DNA from: JBBEAM01 sp942491105
Lineage (GTDB): Bacteria > Pseudomonadota > Alphaproteobacteria > Kiloniellales > DSM-21159
NCBI GenBank assembly: GCA_942491105.1
Contig: CALNZX010000012.1
Location: 1-64,000, forward strand
Reading direction: 5' to 3'
Length of the DNA stretch: 64,000 nt
The translations under genes were made by a program, and so were the position numbers. The notes under the pieces are model-generated. The model saw only the letters and a list, made by a program, of their open reading frames with translations, did not search any database and was not told the origin of the DNA. The first letter of the stretch is position 1; every line of letters begins with the position of its first letter. Positions 36,848-44,136 of this stretch are shown in pieces.

Positions 36848-37626
36848 ATGGCGACGTCCTCCTCGGCATCGCCGCCAATCAAGCGCCTGAAAGCCTCGCC
36901 CAAGTCCTTGGCGCCGGTGTCCGCCACCACCGCCTTCGCCTCGCCCCGCGCCACGATGCGCCCCTTGCTTAGGACGACGAGATCGTCGTCCGGCTCGATC
37001 TCATCGAACAGATGTGTCGCCCACAACACGCCGATATTGTCCGTGCGCGCCAACTCGTGGATATGCCGCACGATGGCCGCGCGCGTCGGGTCGTCCAGGC
37101 CGATGGTCGGTTCGTCCAGCAGAAGCAGCTTCGGGCTATGCAGTAAGGCGCGAGCAATCTCTACACGGCGTCTATGGCCGCCATTAAGGGCGCGCACTCT
37201 CTCCCCAATCCGCTCCTTCATGTCCAGCGCCGTGAGCGCACGGTCCATACGCTCATCCGCTTCTTTGCGCTTCAGACCCCTGAGCGACGCGAAATAGCGC
37301 AAGTTCTGCTTCACGGTCAGGTCGAGATCGAGAGTCGGCTGCTGGAACACCACGCCTAGCGGCCCCAGCGCCTTGAAGCCCCAATCGGCCGCGGAGCGGC
37401 CGTCGATCTCGATACGTCCCGTGGGCGCATCGAACAGGCGGGTAATGAGGGAAAAGAGCGTCGTCTTCCCGGCGCCGTTCGGGCCTAGAAGGGCCGTTAC
37501 CTTGCCGGAGTAGACATCGAAGCTCACGTCGTCGAGGGCCTGCTTGGCACCATACCAATACGACACGTCCTTGACCGACAGGACCGGCGTGCGTGCACCC
37601 CCGTCCTTGGCAGTTTCCTTTTGCAT
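36844..37626 (-). CDS. ABC ATPase of the PQQ/alcohol-oxidation system (LutE-like)
   Basis: The 260-residue ATPase has Walker A LLGPNGAGKTT, a Q-loop in VVFQQPTLDLDLTVKQNLRY, the signature LNGGHRRRVEIARAL (variant of LSGGQ), Walker B KLLLLDEPTIGLD and the His switch in LWATHLFDEI. The LNGGHRRRVE signature is characteristic of the PQQ-dependent alcohol dehydrogenase-associated class (TIGR03864 type). It is the first gene of a two-gene leftward operon with the ABC-2 permease. Confidence 0.83.
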   Translation of the reverse strand: MQKETAKDGGARTPVLSVKDVSYWYGAKQALDDVSFDVYSGKVTALLGPNGAGKTTLFSLITRLFDAPTGRIEIDGRSAADWGFKALGPLGVVFQQPTLDLDLTVKQNLRYFASLRGLKRKEADERMDRALTALDMKERIGERVRALNGGHRRRVEIARALLHSPKLLLLDEPTIGLDDPTRAAIVRHIHELARTDNIGVLWATHLFDEIEPDDDLVVLSKGRIVARGEAKAVVADTGAKDLGEAFRRLIGGDAEEDVAI

Positions 37627-37753
37627 GGCGGCTTACGGCCTTTGAGGCTTTGTCGGCCCCACTCTTGGACTTCGTTTCCTCAAGGGAGAGATAGCCTCGG
37701 AACGGCTGTTTCACAAGCCTTCCTCCACCCACTGGTTTGGGATGGGGCGAGAG

Positions 37754-37786
37754 ACAAAAAAAGAAGCCGCCCCGAAGGGCGGCTTC
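37754..37786 (-). terminator. Rho-independent terminator of the porin gene
   Basis: Arms GAAGCCGCCC (37763-37772) and GGGCGGCTTC (37777-37786) form a perfect 10-base stem with a CGAA tetraloop. On the minus strand it is followed by a run of seven U (A-run at 37756-37762). It lies 28 bp after the porin stop. Confidence 0.9.
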
Positions 37787-37813
37787 CGTAATCTTGGTCG
37801 TCCGGGTAGTGGC

Positions 37814-39232
37814 TTAGAAGAAGATGATGCCACCGACCTGGAACAGATCCCAGTCTTGGAAGTCCTGCTTCACGCTGGAGTTGACGCCGTTGACGTTCGT
37901 ACCCACGAAGTCGACGGAAGCGTCCTGATGCTGCCAGCGGGCGAACAGGTGCATCGCAGCAGAGTCGATCTCCTGAACCGCACCGAGACCCCAACGCTCC
38001 ATCTCCGAGCCGCTGACGGCCACGGAGTTGGCGGCGTTGTTGGCGCAGAAGCCGCCGATGCCGGTGCCGGCGCCGAAGGAACCGCACATGCTCGTCCCGG
38101 CGATCGAGCCGAACATGTCGTTGTACTGGCCGTACTCACCGTAGAGGATCGTGGCGCCCAGCGGGTTCCAGGTCCGCTTGATGAACGGCTTCAGGTACCA
38201 GATATCCGTGGTCGAGATGCCGATCGTGTTCGGATCCTGATACTCGTACTCGCCGTACAAGCCCAAGCCTGAAGGAACGTGCATGATCGTCGCGCCGGCC
38301 TGATGAGCGTTGTTGTCGCCGGCGAAGGCACCAGCAGTCGTGCTCGAGGCCGTCTCACTCCACGTGAACGCGTAGGCCGCGGACACTTTGAAGTTGCCCC
38401 AGTCGCCGTTGTAGAACGCCGCGATATCCCAGAAGTTGGAGTCGGACGCCGTCACACCCGAACCTCTGACCGTGCCGTACGAGGTCTCCATCCGGAAGCC
38501 GCCGAAGGTCGGCGTGTCGTAACGAACCGCAGGACGCGGGGCGCCGAAGCAGTCCGCACCCACACCGCCGTTGCAGTACGGCAGCAGGAAGTTGTTCCAG
38601 CTGATCGCCGACAGGCCGTTGTTCCCGCTCGGACGCAGGAAGAAACCGCCGCCTTCGAACCAAACCGCGTTCGACTCGATGACCGTGCCGGAGATGTCGG
38701 CCAGAACCGCCGCGTTATCCGATGCCGGGCTCAGAGTACCCCAGTTCAACGTACCGTAGTTGTCGCTCTTCACGTAGATGTACGAGTACAGCGTGTTGAT
38801 GTCGGCGTTCACGCCCTGGATGTCGTCGAACTGATTGGACAGGATGCCGAACGTGTCGTCCGGAGCCGTGATCGTCATGTTGTAACCAGCCGACCAGCCC
38901 GGCGCGATCGTGGCTGAGCCCGTGATGGCAAAACGGGACGCAAGGTCAGCGTCCTTGTCGCCAACGGCAAAGTTGCCGCCGCCGCCGTCATCCCACCAGT
39001 TCATCGTCTTGACGACCCAACCCGAGATCGTCACCGAAACCTTCTTGTTCCCCTTGCGGACCGTCGTCGCCTCAAGCTCGGCAACACGCTCCTCAAGATC
39101 CGCACAGCAATCGCCGCCCAAATCAGCTGCCTTGGCCGGCGTGCTCATGGCGTAAACCCCAAGCGTCAAGCCAAATGCAGCAGCGATGGCGATGCGGCTG
39201 GATGTTCTTGTCAGTCCCCCAAACATATCCAT
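37814..39232 (-). CDS. Rhizobiales-type outer-membrane porin
   Basis: I place the start at ATG 39232 after AAGGTGG; GTG 39238 and ATG 39226 are alternatives. The roughly 472-residue protein has a signal peptide ending TPAKAADLGGDCC and a short coiled-coil DLEERVAELEA. It then reads KVSVTISGWVVKTMNWWDDG, the first barrel strand of alphaproteobacterial porins, and ends in VGGIIFF with terminal Phe. Loops contain paired Cys (CNGGVGADC, MCGSFGAGTGIGGFC). It forms a general diffusion channel. It has its own terminator and is probably highly expressed. Confidence 0.88.
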   Translation of the reverse strand: MDMFGGLTRTSSRIAIAAAFGLTLGVYAMSTPAKAADLGGDCCADLEERVAELEATTVRKGNKKVSVTISGWVVKTMNWWDDGGGGNFAVGDKDADLASRFAITGSATIAPGWSAGYNMTITAPDDTFGILSNQFDDIQGVNADINTLYSYIYVKSDNYGTLNWGTLSPASDNAAVLADISGTVIESNAVWFEGGGFFLRPSGNNGLSAISWNNFLLPYCNGGVGADCFGAPRPAVRYDTPTFGGFRMETSYGTVRGSGVTASDSNFWDIAAFYNGDWGNFKVSAAYAFTWSETASSTTAGAFAGDNNAHQAGATIMHVPSGLGLYGEYEYQDPNTIGISTTDIWYLKPFIKRTWNPLGATILYGEYGQYNDMFGSIAGTSMCGSFGAGTGIGGFCANNAANSVAVSGSEMERWGLGAVQEIDSAAMHLFARWQHQDASVDFVGTNVNGVNSSVKQDFQDWDLFQVGGIIFF

Positions 39233-39238
39233 CTCCAC

Positions 39239-39808
39239 CTTCCCTGAATAAATTGCCTAATCCAAACTCTCGCTTTGAATTCGCCTTGCGGCTCCTCGTC
39301 GGTGCAGTTCTCGCCAAAACTGGACAGAAATCCCCCGACAGAGAGTTCTAAGTTCTGCTTATACGCGTTCCCCCAAGAAGGTAAATTGCTATCAAAGCGT
39401 GCGGGGACGTTTTTGGGCCCTTGTGACATTTCCGCCACGAGTTTCAGCCCCCTGATTGACGGCTCTTCGAAGCCGTCACCACCCAGGAAAATGGATGTAA
39501 TATCAACGAGGTAAGTGATGCCCGGTCTTGGCGGCGGCGCCCCCGGACCACAGCCTAAATGGAGGGCAAAGGGGGCCTCGGGGGAGCGGGGGCGTGCTTA
39601 ATCCATGTCCACATCTGGCGCATTTTTGATGCAGAAAAGGTTTCTTCTGTCCGCCCAAGTCGTTAGCGCCAGATCGTGCGAATTAGGGCTCGCGACGCGC
39701 CCGTTCCTGGTCTAGAAAGCGCGGCCCGAGCGGACCGATCTTGACTGTTTGGGTGAGTCCGGAGGGACCGCGGCTATTCACGATTCGGGCGTAAGGAGCG
39801 AACAGACT
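39239..39808. other. Intergenic region between porin and response regulator
   Basis: This 570-bp region holds the upstream sequences of the leftward porin gene and the rightward response regulator gene. No supported gene was found. AAGGAG at 39793-39798 precedes the regulator start. An in-frame extension of the regulator to 39749 is possible but has no better ribosome site. Confidence 0.4.
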
Positions 39809-40195
39809 GTGAACGATTCTGTCCAGCACCAGACGCTGCGGGGCCTTCGCGTCCTCGTCGTCGAGGACGAGGCGCCGATCGCCCTCCAGCTCGAGGATAT
39901 GCTGGTGGACTCCGACTGCGAGGTTGTCGGCCCGGCAAGCCGGGTGGCCCAGGCCCTCAAGCTCCTCGACGACGAGACCGTCGATGCCGCGGTGCTCGAC
40001 CTCAACATCGCCGGCGACCTGGTCTATCCGGTCGCCGATGCCCTCGAAAAGCGGGGATTGCCCTATATTTTCGCGACCGGCTACGGGGCATCGGGCCTTA
40101 CCGAGCCCTATCGGCGCCAGCGCGTGCTCCAGAAGCCCTTCTCCAGACGCGAGCTGCTTCAGGCCATGCAAGAGGCGGTCGAGGCCGCACGGTAG
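39809..40195 (+). CDS. Single-domain response regulator (CheY-like)
   Basis: Starting at GTG 39809 the product has about 128 residues, almost all receiver domain: LRGLRVLVVEDEAPIALQLE with the acidic pair, the phosphoacceptor Asp in DAAVLDLNIAGD, and the Lys in LQKPFSRRELLQAMQ. The GYGASGL and PYIFATGYG motif resembles receivers tied to the general stress or HWE-kinase circuits of alphaproteobacteria. No output domain or neighbouring kinase gene is present. Confidence 0.83.
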   Translation: MNDSVQHQTLRGLRVLVVEDEAPIALQLEDMLVDSDCEVVGPASRVAQALKLLDDETVDAAVLDLNIAGDLVYPVADALEKRGLPYIFATGYGASGLTEPYRRQRVLQKPFSRRELLQAMQEAVEAAR

Positions 40196-40203
40196 GAGGT
40201 CTG

Positions 40204-40410
40204 CTAGGCCGTGCCGCCGAGGCGCAGCGAGGCTTGAGGCACGTGGTTGAGCCGCAAGTCGTTGAGGTCGGCCGAGCGGCCCCCAACCGTGCCGGCAAGC
40301 GTAAGGCTCGCGCCTGCGAACGAGAGCACGAAAAGCGCCCCGCACAGCGCGCCGAGCAGAAAGCGCGGAGCCGAACTCCGGGCGTGGTCGTAAGGTCGAT
40401 TGAGAAACAT
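40204..40410 (-). CDS. Small putative membrane or exported protein
   Basis: The 68-residue frame begins MFLNRPYDHARSSAPRFLLG, with one hydrophobic segment (LGALCGALFVLSFAGASLTLA) and a short hydrophilic tail. It converges with the response regulator, leaving 8 bp. No family is recognised and no strong ribosome site is seen. It could be chance, but the well-formed basic start plus TM segment favours a real gene. Confidence 0.45.
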   Translation of the reverse strand: MFLNRPYDHARSSAPRFLLGALCGALFVLSFAGASLTLAGTVGGRSADLNDLRLNHVPQASLRLGGTA

Positions 40411-40829
40411 GTGACGCGAATTCCCCTGTTCGTGGGCCGACTTTGCGCGGCCGTCAGGCGAGAGGCGTAGCAGGGACTCCTTGTGTTTCCGTAAAATGGG
40501 CCTTGGGATCGGTGGCCGGCGCCGGGCAATGCCCCCGCGTGGTTAAGAAAGCGGGCAATTTGCCGCTTCCCGCCCGCGCTTGACCCAGGTCAAAGCCCGA
40601 GGGCTTTTATGACGGCTAATGCGACAATACATCTAACTTAGAATCGGTCTCGATCCTTGAGGCCGAGGCCGGGATAGGATACTTAGCTGGGCAAGGCCCT
40701 GTGCCATTTAGACTTTAAGCAAGTCGAACAAGAACTTGCGGCAAGCCGGGTGCCCAAAAGATATCCATTCTGTTCGGCCAATAGCTGGGTGGCTTTGGCG
40801 AACGCCAATGGTCTAGGGAACGGAGACAG
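40411..40829 (+). other. Region upstream of hemA, no gene seen
   Basis: No supported reading frame. GGGAACGGAGACAG just before 40830 provides the hemA ribosome site (GGAG at about 40819-40823). The rest probably contains the hemA promoter; no conserved box was recognised. Confidence 0.4.
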
Positions 40830-41990
40830 ATGGATTACGAGGACAGATTCCGCCAGCATCTTAAGTCGCTCCACCAAGAGGGGCGCTACCGCGTCTTCGC
40901 CGATCTGAAGCGCCGCTGCGGAGCCTATCCGGCCGCCGACCACTACACGGAAGCGGGCACCCGCGACGTGACGGTGTGGTGCTCCAACGACTATCTCGGC
41001 ATGAGCCAGCACCCCAAGGTGCGCGCCGCCATGCACGAGGCGATCGACGAGGTGGGGGCAGGCTCCGGCGGCACCCGCAACATCTCCGGCACCTCTCACT
41101 ACCATGTGGAGCTTGAAGAAGAGCTGGCCGACCTCCACGGCAAGGAGGCGGCGCTGCTCTTCACGAGCGCCTACATCGCCAACGAATCGACCCTGTCGAC
41201 GCTGACGCGGCTGATGCCGGGACTGGTGATCTTCTCCGACGCCAAGAATCACGCCTCCATGATCGAGGGCATCCGCCACGGCGGCGGGCCGAAGCACATC
41301 TTCCGCAACAACGACCTCGACCACCTCGAGGAGCTGCTCAAGAAGGTGCCGCTCGACACGCCGAAGCTCATCGCCTTCGAGAGCGTCTACTCCATGGACG
41401 GCAACATCTCCTCCATCGGCTCGATCTGCGAGCTGGCCGAGAAATACAACGCGCTGACCTATCTCGACGAGGTGCACGCGGTGGGCCTCTACGGCCCGCG
41501 CGGCGGCGGCATCGCCGAGCTCGAAGGCGCGATGGACCGCGTCGACATCATCAACGGCACGCTTGCCAAGGGCTTCGGCGTCATGGGCGGCTACATCGCC
41601 GCGAGCAAGGCGTGCTGCGACGCCATCCGCTCGTATGCGCCGGGCTTCATCTTCACCACGTCCTTGGCGCCGGCCATCGCCGCGGGCGCGCTGGCCTCGA
41701 TCCGCCATCTGAAGGTGAGCGAGCTCGAGCGCGCACGCCATCGCGAGCGGGTGCGCACCCTCAAAGGCCTGATGAAGCAAGCCGGCCTGCCGGTGATGGA
41801 GAACCCGAGCCACATCGTGCCGGTGATGGTCGGCGATCCGGTTCACTGCAAGGCGGTGACCGACACGCTGCTGACCCATTACGGCATCTACGTGCAGCCC
41901 ATCAACTACCCGACCGTGCCGCGCGGCACCGAGCGCATGGCTTCACCCCCTCGCCGGTCACCGGGGGCCCCCCCCCCCCGATGAGCGTGA
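40830..41990 (+). CDS. hemA: 5-aminolevulinate synthase HemA, C-terminus lost in corrupted sequence
   Basis: The reading from ATG 40830 is a typical C4-pathway 5-aminolevulinate synthase: MDYEDRFRQHLKSLHQEGRY, VWCSNDYLGMSQHPKVRAAM, GAGSGGTRNISGTSHYHVEL, FESVYSMDGNISSIGSICEL, YLDEVHAVGLYGPRGGG and the PLP lysine in NGTLAKGFGVMGGYIA. It condenses glycine and succinyl-CoA for haem. After GTER (about 41935) one indel moves to a frame reading FTPSPVTGG, near the normal end of this family, and then the DNA becomes G-rich. The last 30-40 residues are missing or unreadable. Confidence 0.9.
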
Positions 41991-42235
41991 TGGCAGCCCC
42001 CGCCGGAAGGCGGCGCCCGGGGCGGGCGAAGGCGGGGGGGGGGAGCCGCCGCCGCGCGGGGGGGGGCACGCGGGGGGCGCGGGGGGGCGGCGCCGGGGGG
42101 GGGGCGGGGGAGAGGCGGGGACAGGGGAGGCGCGGCGGCCGGCGGAAGGGGTAGGAGGGGGGGAGACCAGGGAAGGGGGGGGGGGGGGGGGGGGGGGGGG
42201 GGGAGGGGGGGGGGAGCGAGGGAGGGAGAAGAAAG
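41970..42235. other. Low-complexity G-rich block 1 (probable sequence artefact)
   Basis: The plus strand is dominated by G runs, including an almost pure stretch of over 40 bases around 42175-42215, with scattered C and A. It interrupts hemA on the left and starts in the middle of another coding piece on the right. This is unlike any other base composition in the window. It reads as base-call failure or a filled assembly gap, not as a biological element. Confidence 0.75.
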
Positions 42236-42342
42236 CGCATCAAGCCTGCCTCGCGGCGCTCGCGGCCACGGGCAGCGTCGTCCAGAAATATCAATTCCAG
42301 GAAGCGGATTTCGCCATCACCGGCACGCGCGCCGGGGACTAG
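42236..42342 (+). pseudogene. 3' fragment of an unidentified gene
   Basis: Directly after the G-rich block an open frame reads AHQACLAALAATGSVVQKYQ and FQEADFAITGTRAGD, then TAG at 42340-42342. It looks like the C-terminus of a real protein whose start is lost in the G-rich block. It does not resemble the end of 5-aminolevulinate synthase, and I recognise no family. A missing stretch or misjoin between hemA and this gene is implied. Confidence 0.4.
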
Positions 42343-42388
42343 GGCGCGGCCGGAACTGCGCCTACTTGCAGCGCTAGCGTCTGCGGCG

Positions 42389-42550
42389 CTAGCGCTTGAG
42401 GATCCAGGCCGCCAGGAACGCCAGGGTCAGCACGCCGAGCAGGCACAGCAAGATGATGACGCCGATGGCGCCGAGAATGCCCTTGAGCGTGCCCCAGAAG
42501 CCGAACGTGGCCACCAGCGCGGCGAGCAGCAAAAGCGTGATAATCGGCAT
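42389..42550 (-). CDS. 53-residue hydrophobic membrane protein
   Basis: The frame starts at ATG 42550 with AAGGGA upstream and reads MPIITLLLLAALVATFGFWG, then TLKGILGAIGVIILLCLLGV, ending in WILKR and TAG. It has two closely spaced membrane segments. Tiny proteins of this type are common in Rhizobiales and are usually uncharacterised. The stop lies inside a GCTAGCG repeat. Confidence 0.6.
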   Translation of the reverse strand: MPIITLLLLAALVATFGFWGTLKGILGAIGVIILLCLLGVLTLAFLAAWILKR

Positions 42551-43260
42551 CGATGCATCCCTTCGTCCGGTTCGTCTCCGCGCGCGGTCCCGCGATCAGG
42601 CCCGCCGGCGGCAGAGCAGGTGACTCAACGGCCGCCATGGTCGCAGAAACCGCCGGCATCCGAAAGACATTGGCGTGAGATCTTGTGAGCATCGCGCCTC
42701 GTCTGTGTCATGCGAGTTCTTCTCCTACCGGTCGGCTTCTCTTCGCCATCACTCTCTCCTTCGTCATGCCCGGACGTGTTCCGGGCATCCACTGACGCCT
42801 CGCGGCCCATTGCAGCACTCTTTATCACTTTGATTGCCGGGACAAGCCCGGCACTGACGAGTCAGGAGTTGCGGGCAGCACAAAGTTTCTCGCCGGGCGC
42901 GCGCCCGCGAGTGATGAGGGACTGCGCGGGGCACGCGGAAGGCCGCGATCCTGCTGCAGCTTAGGTGGGCGGCCCGTTTGGCGCGCCCCGCGAAGCGGCA
43001 TCGCTTCCGCCGAAGGCCTCCGGCTTATTTCCTGTCCCGCGGACGCCGGCCACATCGAACGTGGACGCGGCGCCGGCAGACATGAACCCCGACACTTCCA
43101 GACGGGGCGGGAGGCCAACGCGGCCCGCAGGTGGTTCGTTACACCGGCCGCGCCTCCCCTTCCGCCACTCCTTTCGGACCGAGGCATCTCAGAGACGCGC
43201 GGTTATCCCGCGGGCACCGCAGCCCTACCCCACGATGTCAGGACGGTCCTAGGCACCGCG
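42551..43260. other. Intergenic region with palindromic elements, no gene seen
   Basis: No reading frame with protein character was found in this 710-bp stretch. It contains the palindromic repeat pair listed separately at 42761-42853. Frames visible between 42710 and 43252 are Pro/Arg-rich and lack ribosome sites. The right part borders the second G-rich block and may also be unreliable. Confidence 0.45.
42761..42853. repeat. Rhizobial-type intergenic palindromic repeats
   Basis: CGTCATGCCCGGAC..GTTCCGGGCATCCAC at 42762-42793 is the familiar rhizobial intergenic palindrome (arms GCCCGGA/TCCGGGC). A related element, TGCCGGGACAAGCCCGGCA at 42835-42853, follows 42 bp later. Such elements are dispersed in Hyphomicrobiales genomes and can form hairpins in mRNA. 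Confidence 0.7.
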
Positions 43261-43319
43261 TCCCTCAACGGGGCAGAGATGACGGGAGTCTAAGGGCGTT
43301 CCCGAGGGCGGGGATTACT

Positions 43320-43880
43320 GGCTTACCGAGGGGGGTTTGGCCGCGAGTGGGGGGCGGGGGAGGAACAGGCGGAGAAAAGAGGAGAAAGCCGGAAAGGAAC
43401 CGAGGGGGGGGCAATACGAAGGCACGAAGCAGGAGGGCAAGGAACAGGGGGAGGGGAGAAACGAAACACGGGGAGCACGCGGGGCCCGAGAACGAGGAGG
43501 ACGCGGGACAAAACGGGGAACAAGGAAGGGGGAAGAAGGGGAGGGAGGGCCCGCAAGGAGGGGAGGCACCACCCGAGGGAAGGGGGAAGAGGACCCGAGG
43601 GGAGGGCGAACAAGGGGGGGGGGGGGGGGCGGGGCGGGCGCCAGGAAGGGGGCGAGGGGGCGGCGGGAGAGGGACAAGGGATACTAAGCAGGGGGAGGGA
43701 AGGGCGGGAGAGGCGGGAAAAACGGACAGGGGAGGGAAGGCGGGGGAGGGGCGGAGGCGAGGGGGGGAAAGAGGGGCAGCGGGGGGGAAAGGGGGAAGGG
43801 AAGCCAAAAAGGGGGGGGGGAGACGCAGGCAAGGGGGGACAGGGGGGGGGGGGGGGGGGGGGCGGAGGGGGGGGGGGGGC
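43320..43880. other. Low-complexity G/A-rich block 2 (probable sequence artefact)
   Basis: Nearly all bases are G or A on the plus strand, with G runs of 10-20 around 43614-43630 and 43842-43880 and hardly any T. It abuts a DUF2950 gene fragment in mid-sequence. As with block 1, bad base calls or a misassembled junction explain it best. The long frames here are Arg/Gly/Glu or Pro/Phe/Leu-rich and have no protein character. Confidence 0.75.
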
Positions 43881-43889
43881 CGGCAGGGC

Positions 43890-44115
43890 GAACGACCCGC
43901 CGATCATCCGCCCGTCCACCACATAGTCGAAGGCGCCGCCCTCGGCGCCGCGGCCTTGGCCTTTCAAGATCCGATAATAATACCCGTGATAGGGCACGGG
44001 CGTGCCGCCGCCGGGAGCGTAGCCTTCCTCCGAGGCCTCGGCGAAAAGCGCGCCGAGCGGGCTCTGCGCCTTCCGCATTCGGCCAATAGAGGCCGTCCTT
44101 GGCGCCGGGGCTAGG
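43890..44115 (-). pseudogene. Fragment of a DUF2950 gene, diverged copy of 47497-47725
   Basis: The minus strand reads SPLGALFAEASEEGYAPGGG, TPVPYHGYYYRILKGQGRGA and EGGAFDYVVDGRMIGG, matching the middle of the DUF2950 protein at 47327-48256. By eye there are roughly a dozen base differences and a five-base deletion over about 225 bp, so this is not simply the same DNA repeated. It begins and ends abruptly: G-rich block 2 on one side and the Cys-repeat gene on the other. It is either a gene remnant from duplication or part of another DUF2950 gene wrongly joined here. Confidence 0.7.
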
Positions 44116-44136
44116 TCGTCGGCGCGCCAGACCGCG

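Noticed and set aside
42965..43252. 95-codon plus-strand frame in the intergenic region
   Set aside because: Pro/Arg-rich, no ribosome site, no conserved motif, and next to corrupted sequence.
41970..43880. G-quadruplex islands or a GC-rich regulatory array
   Set aside because: The blocks cut genes in mid-frame and have strand-biased, nearly single-base composition; sequence failure explains them better.
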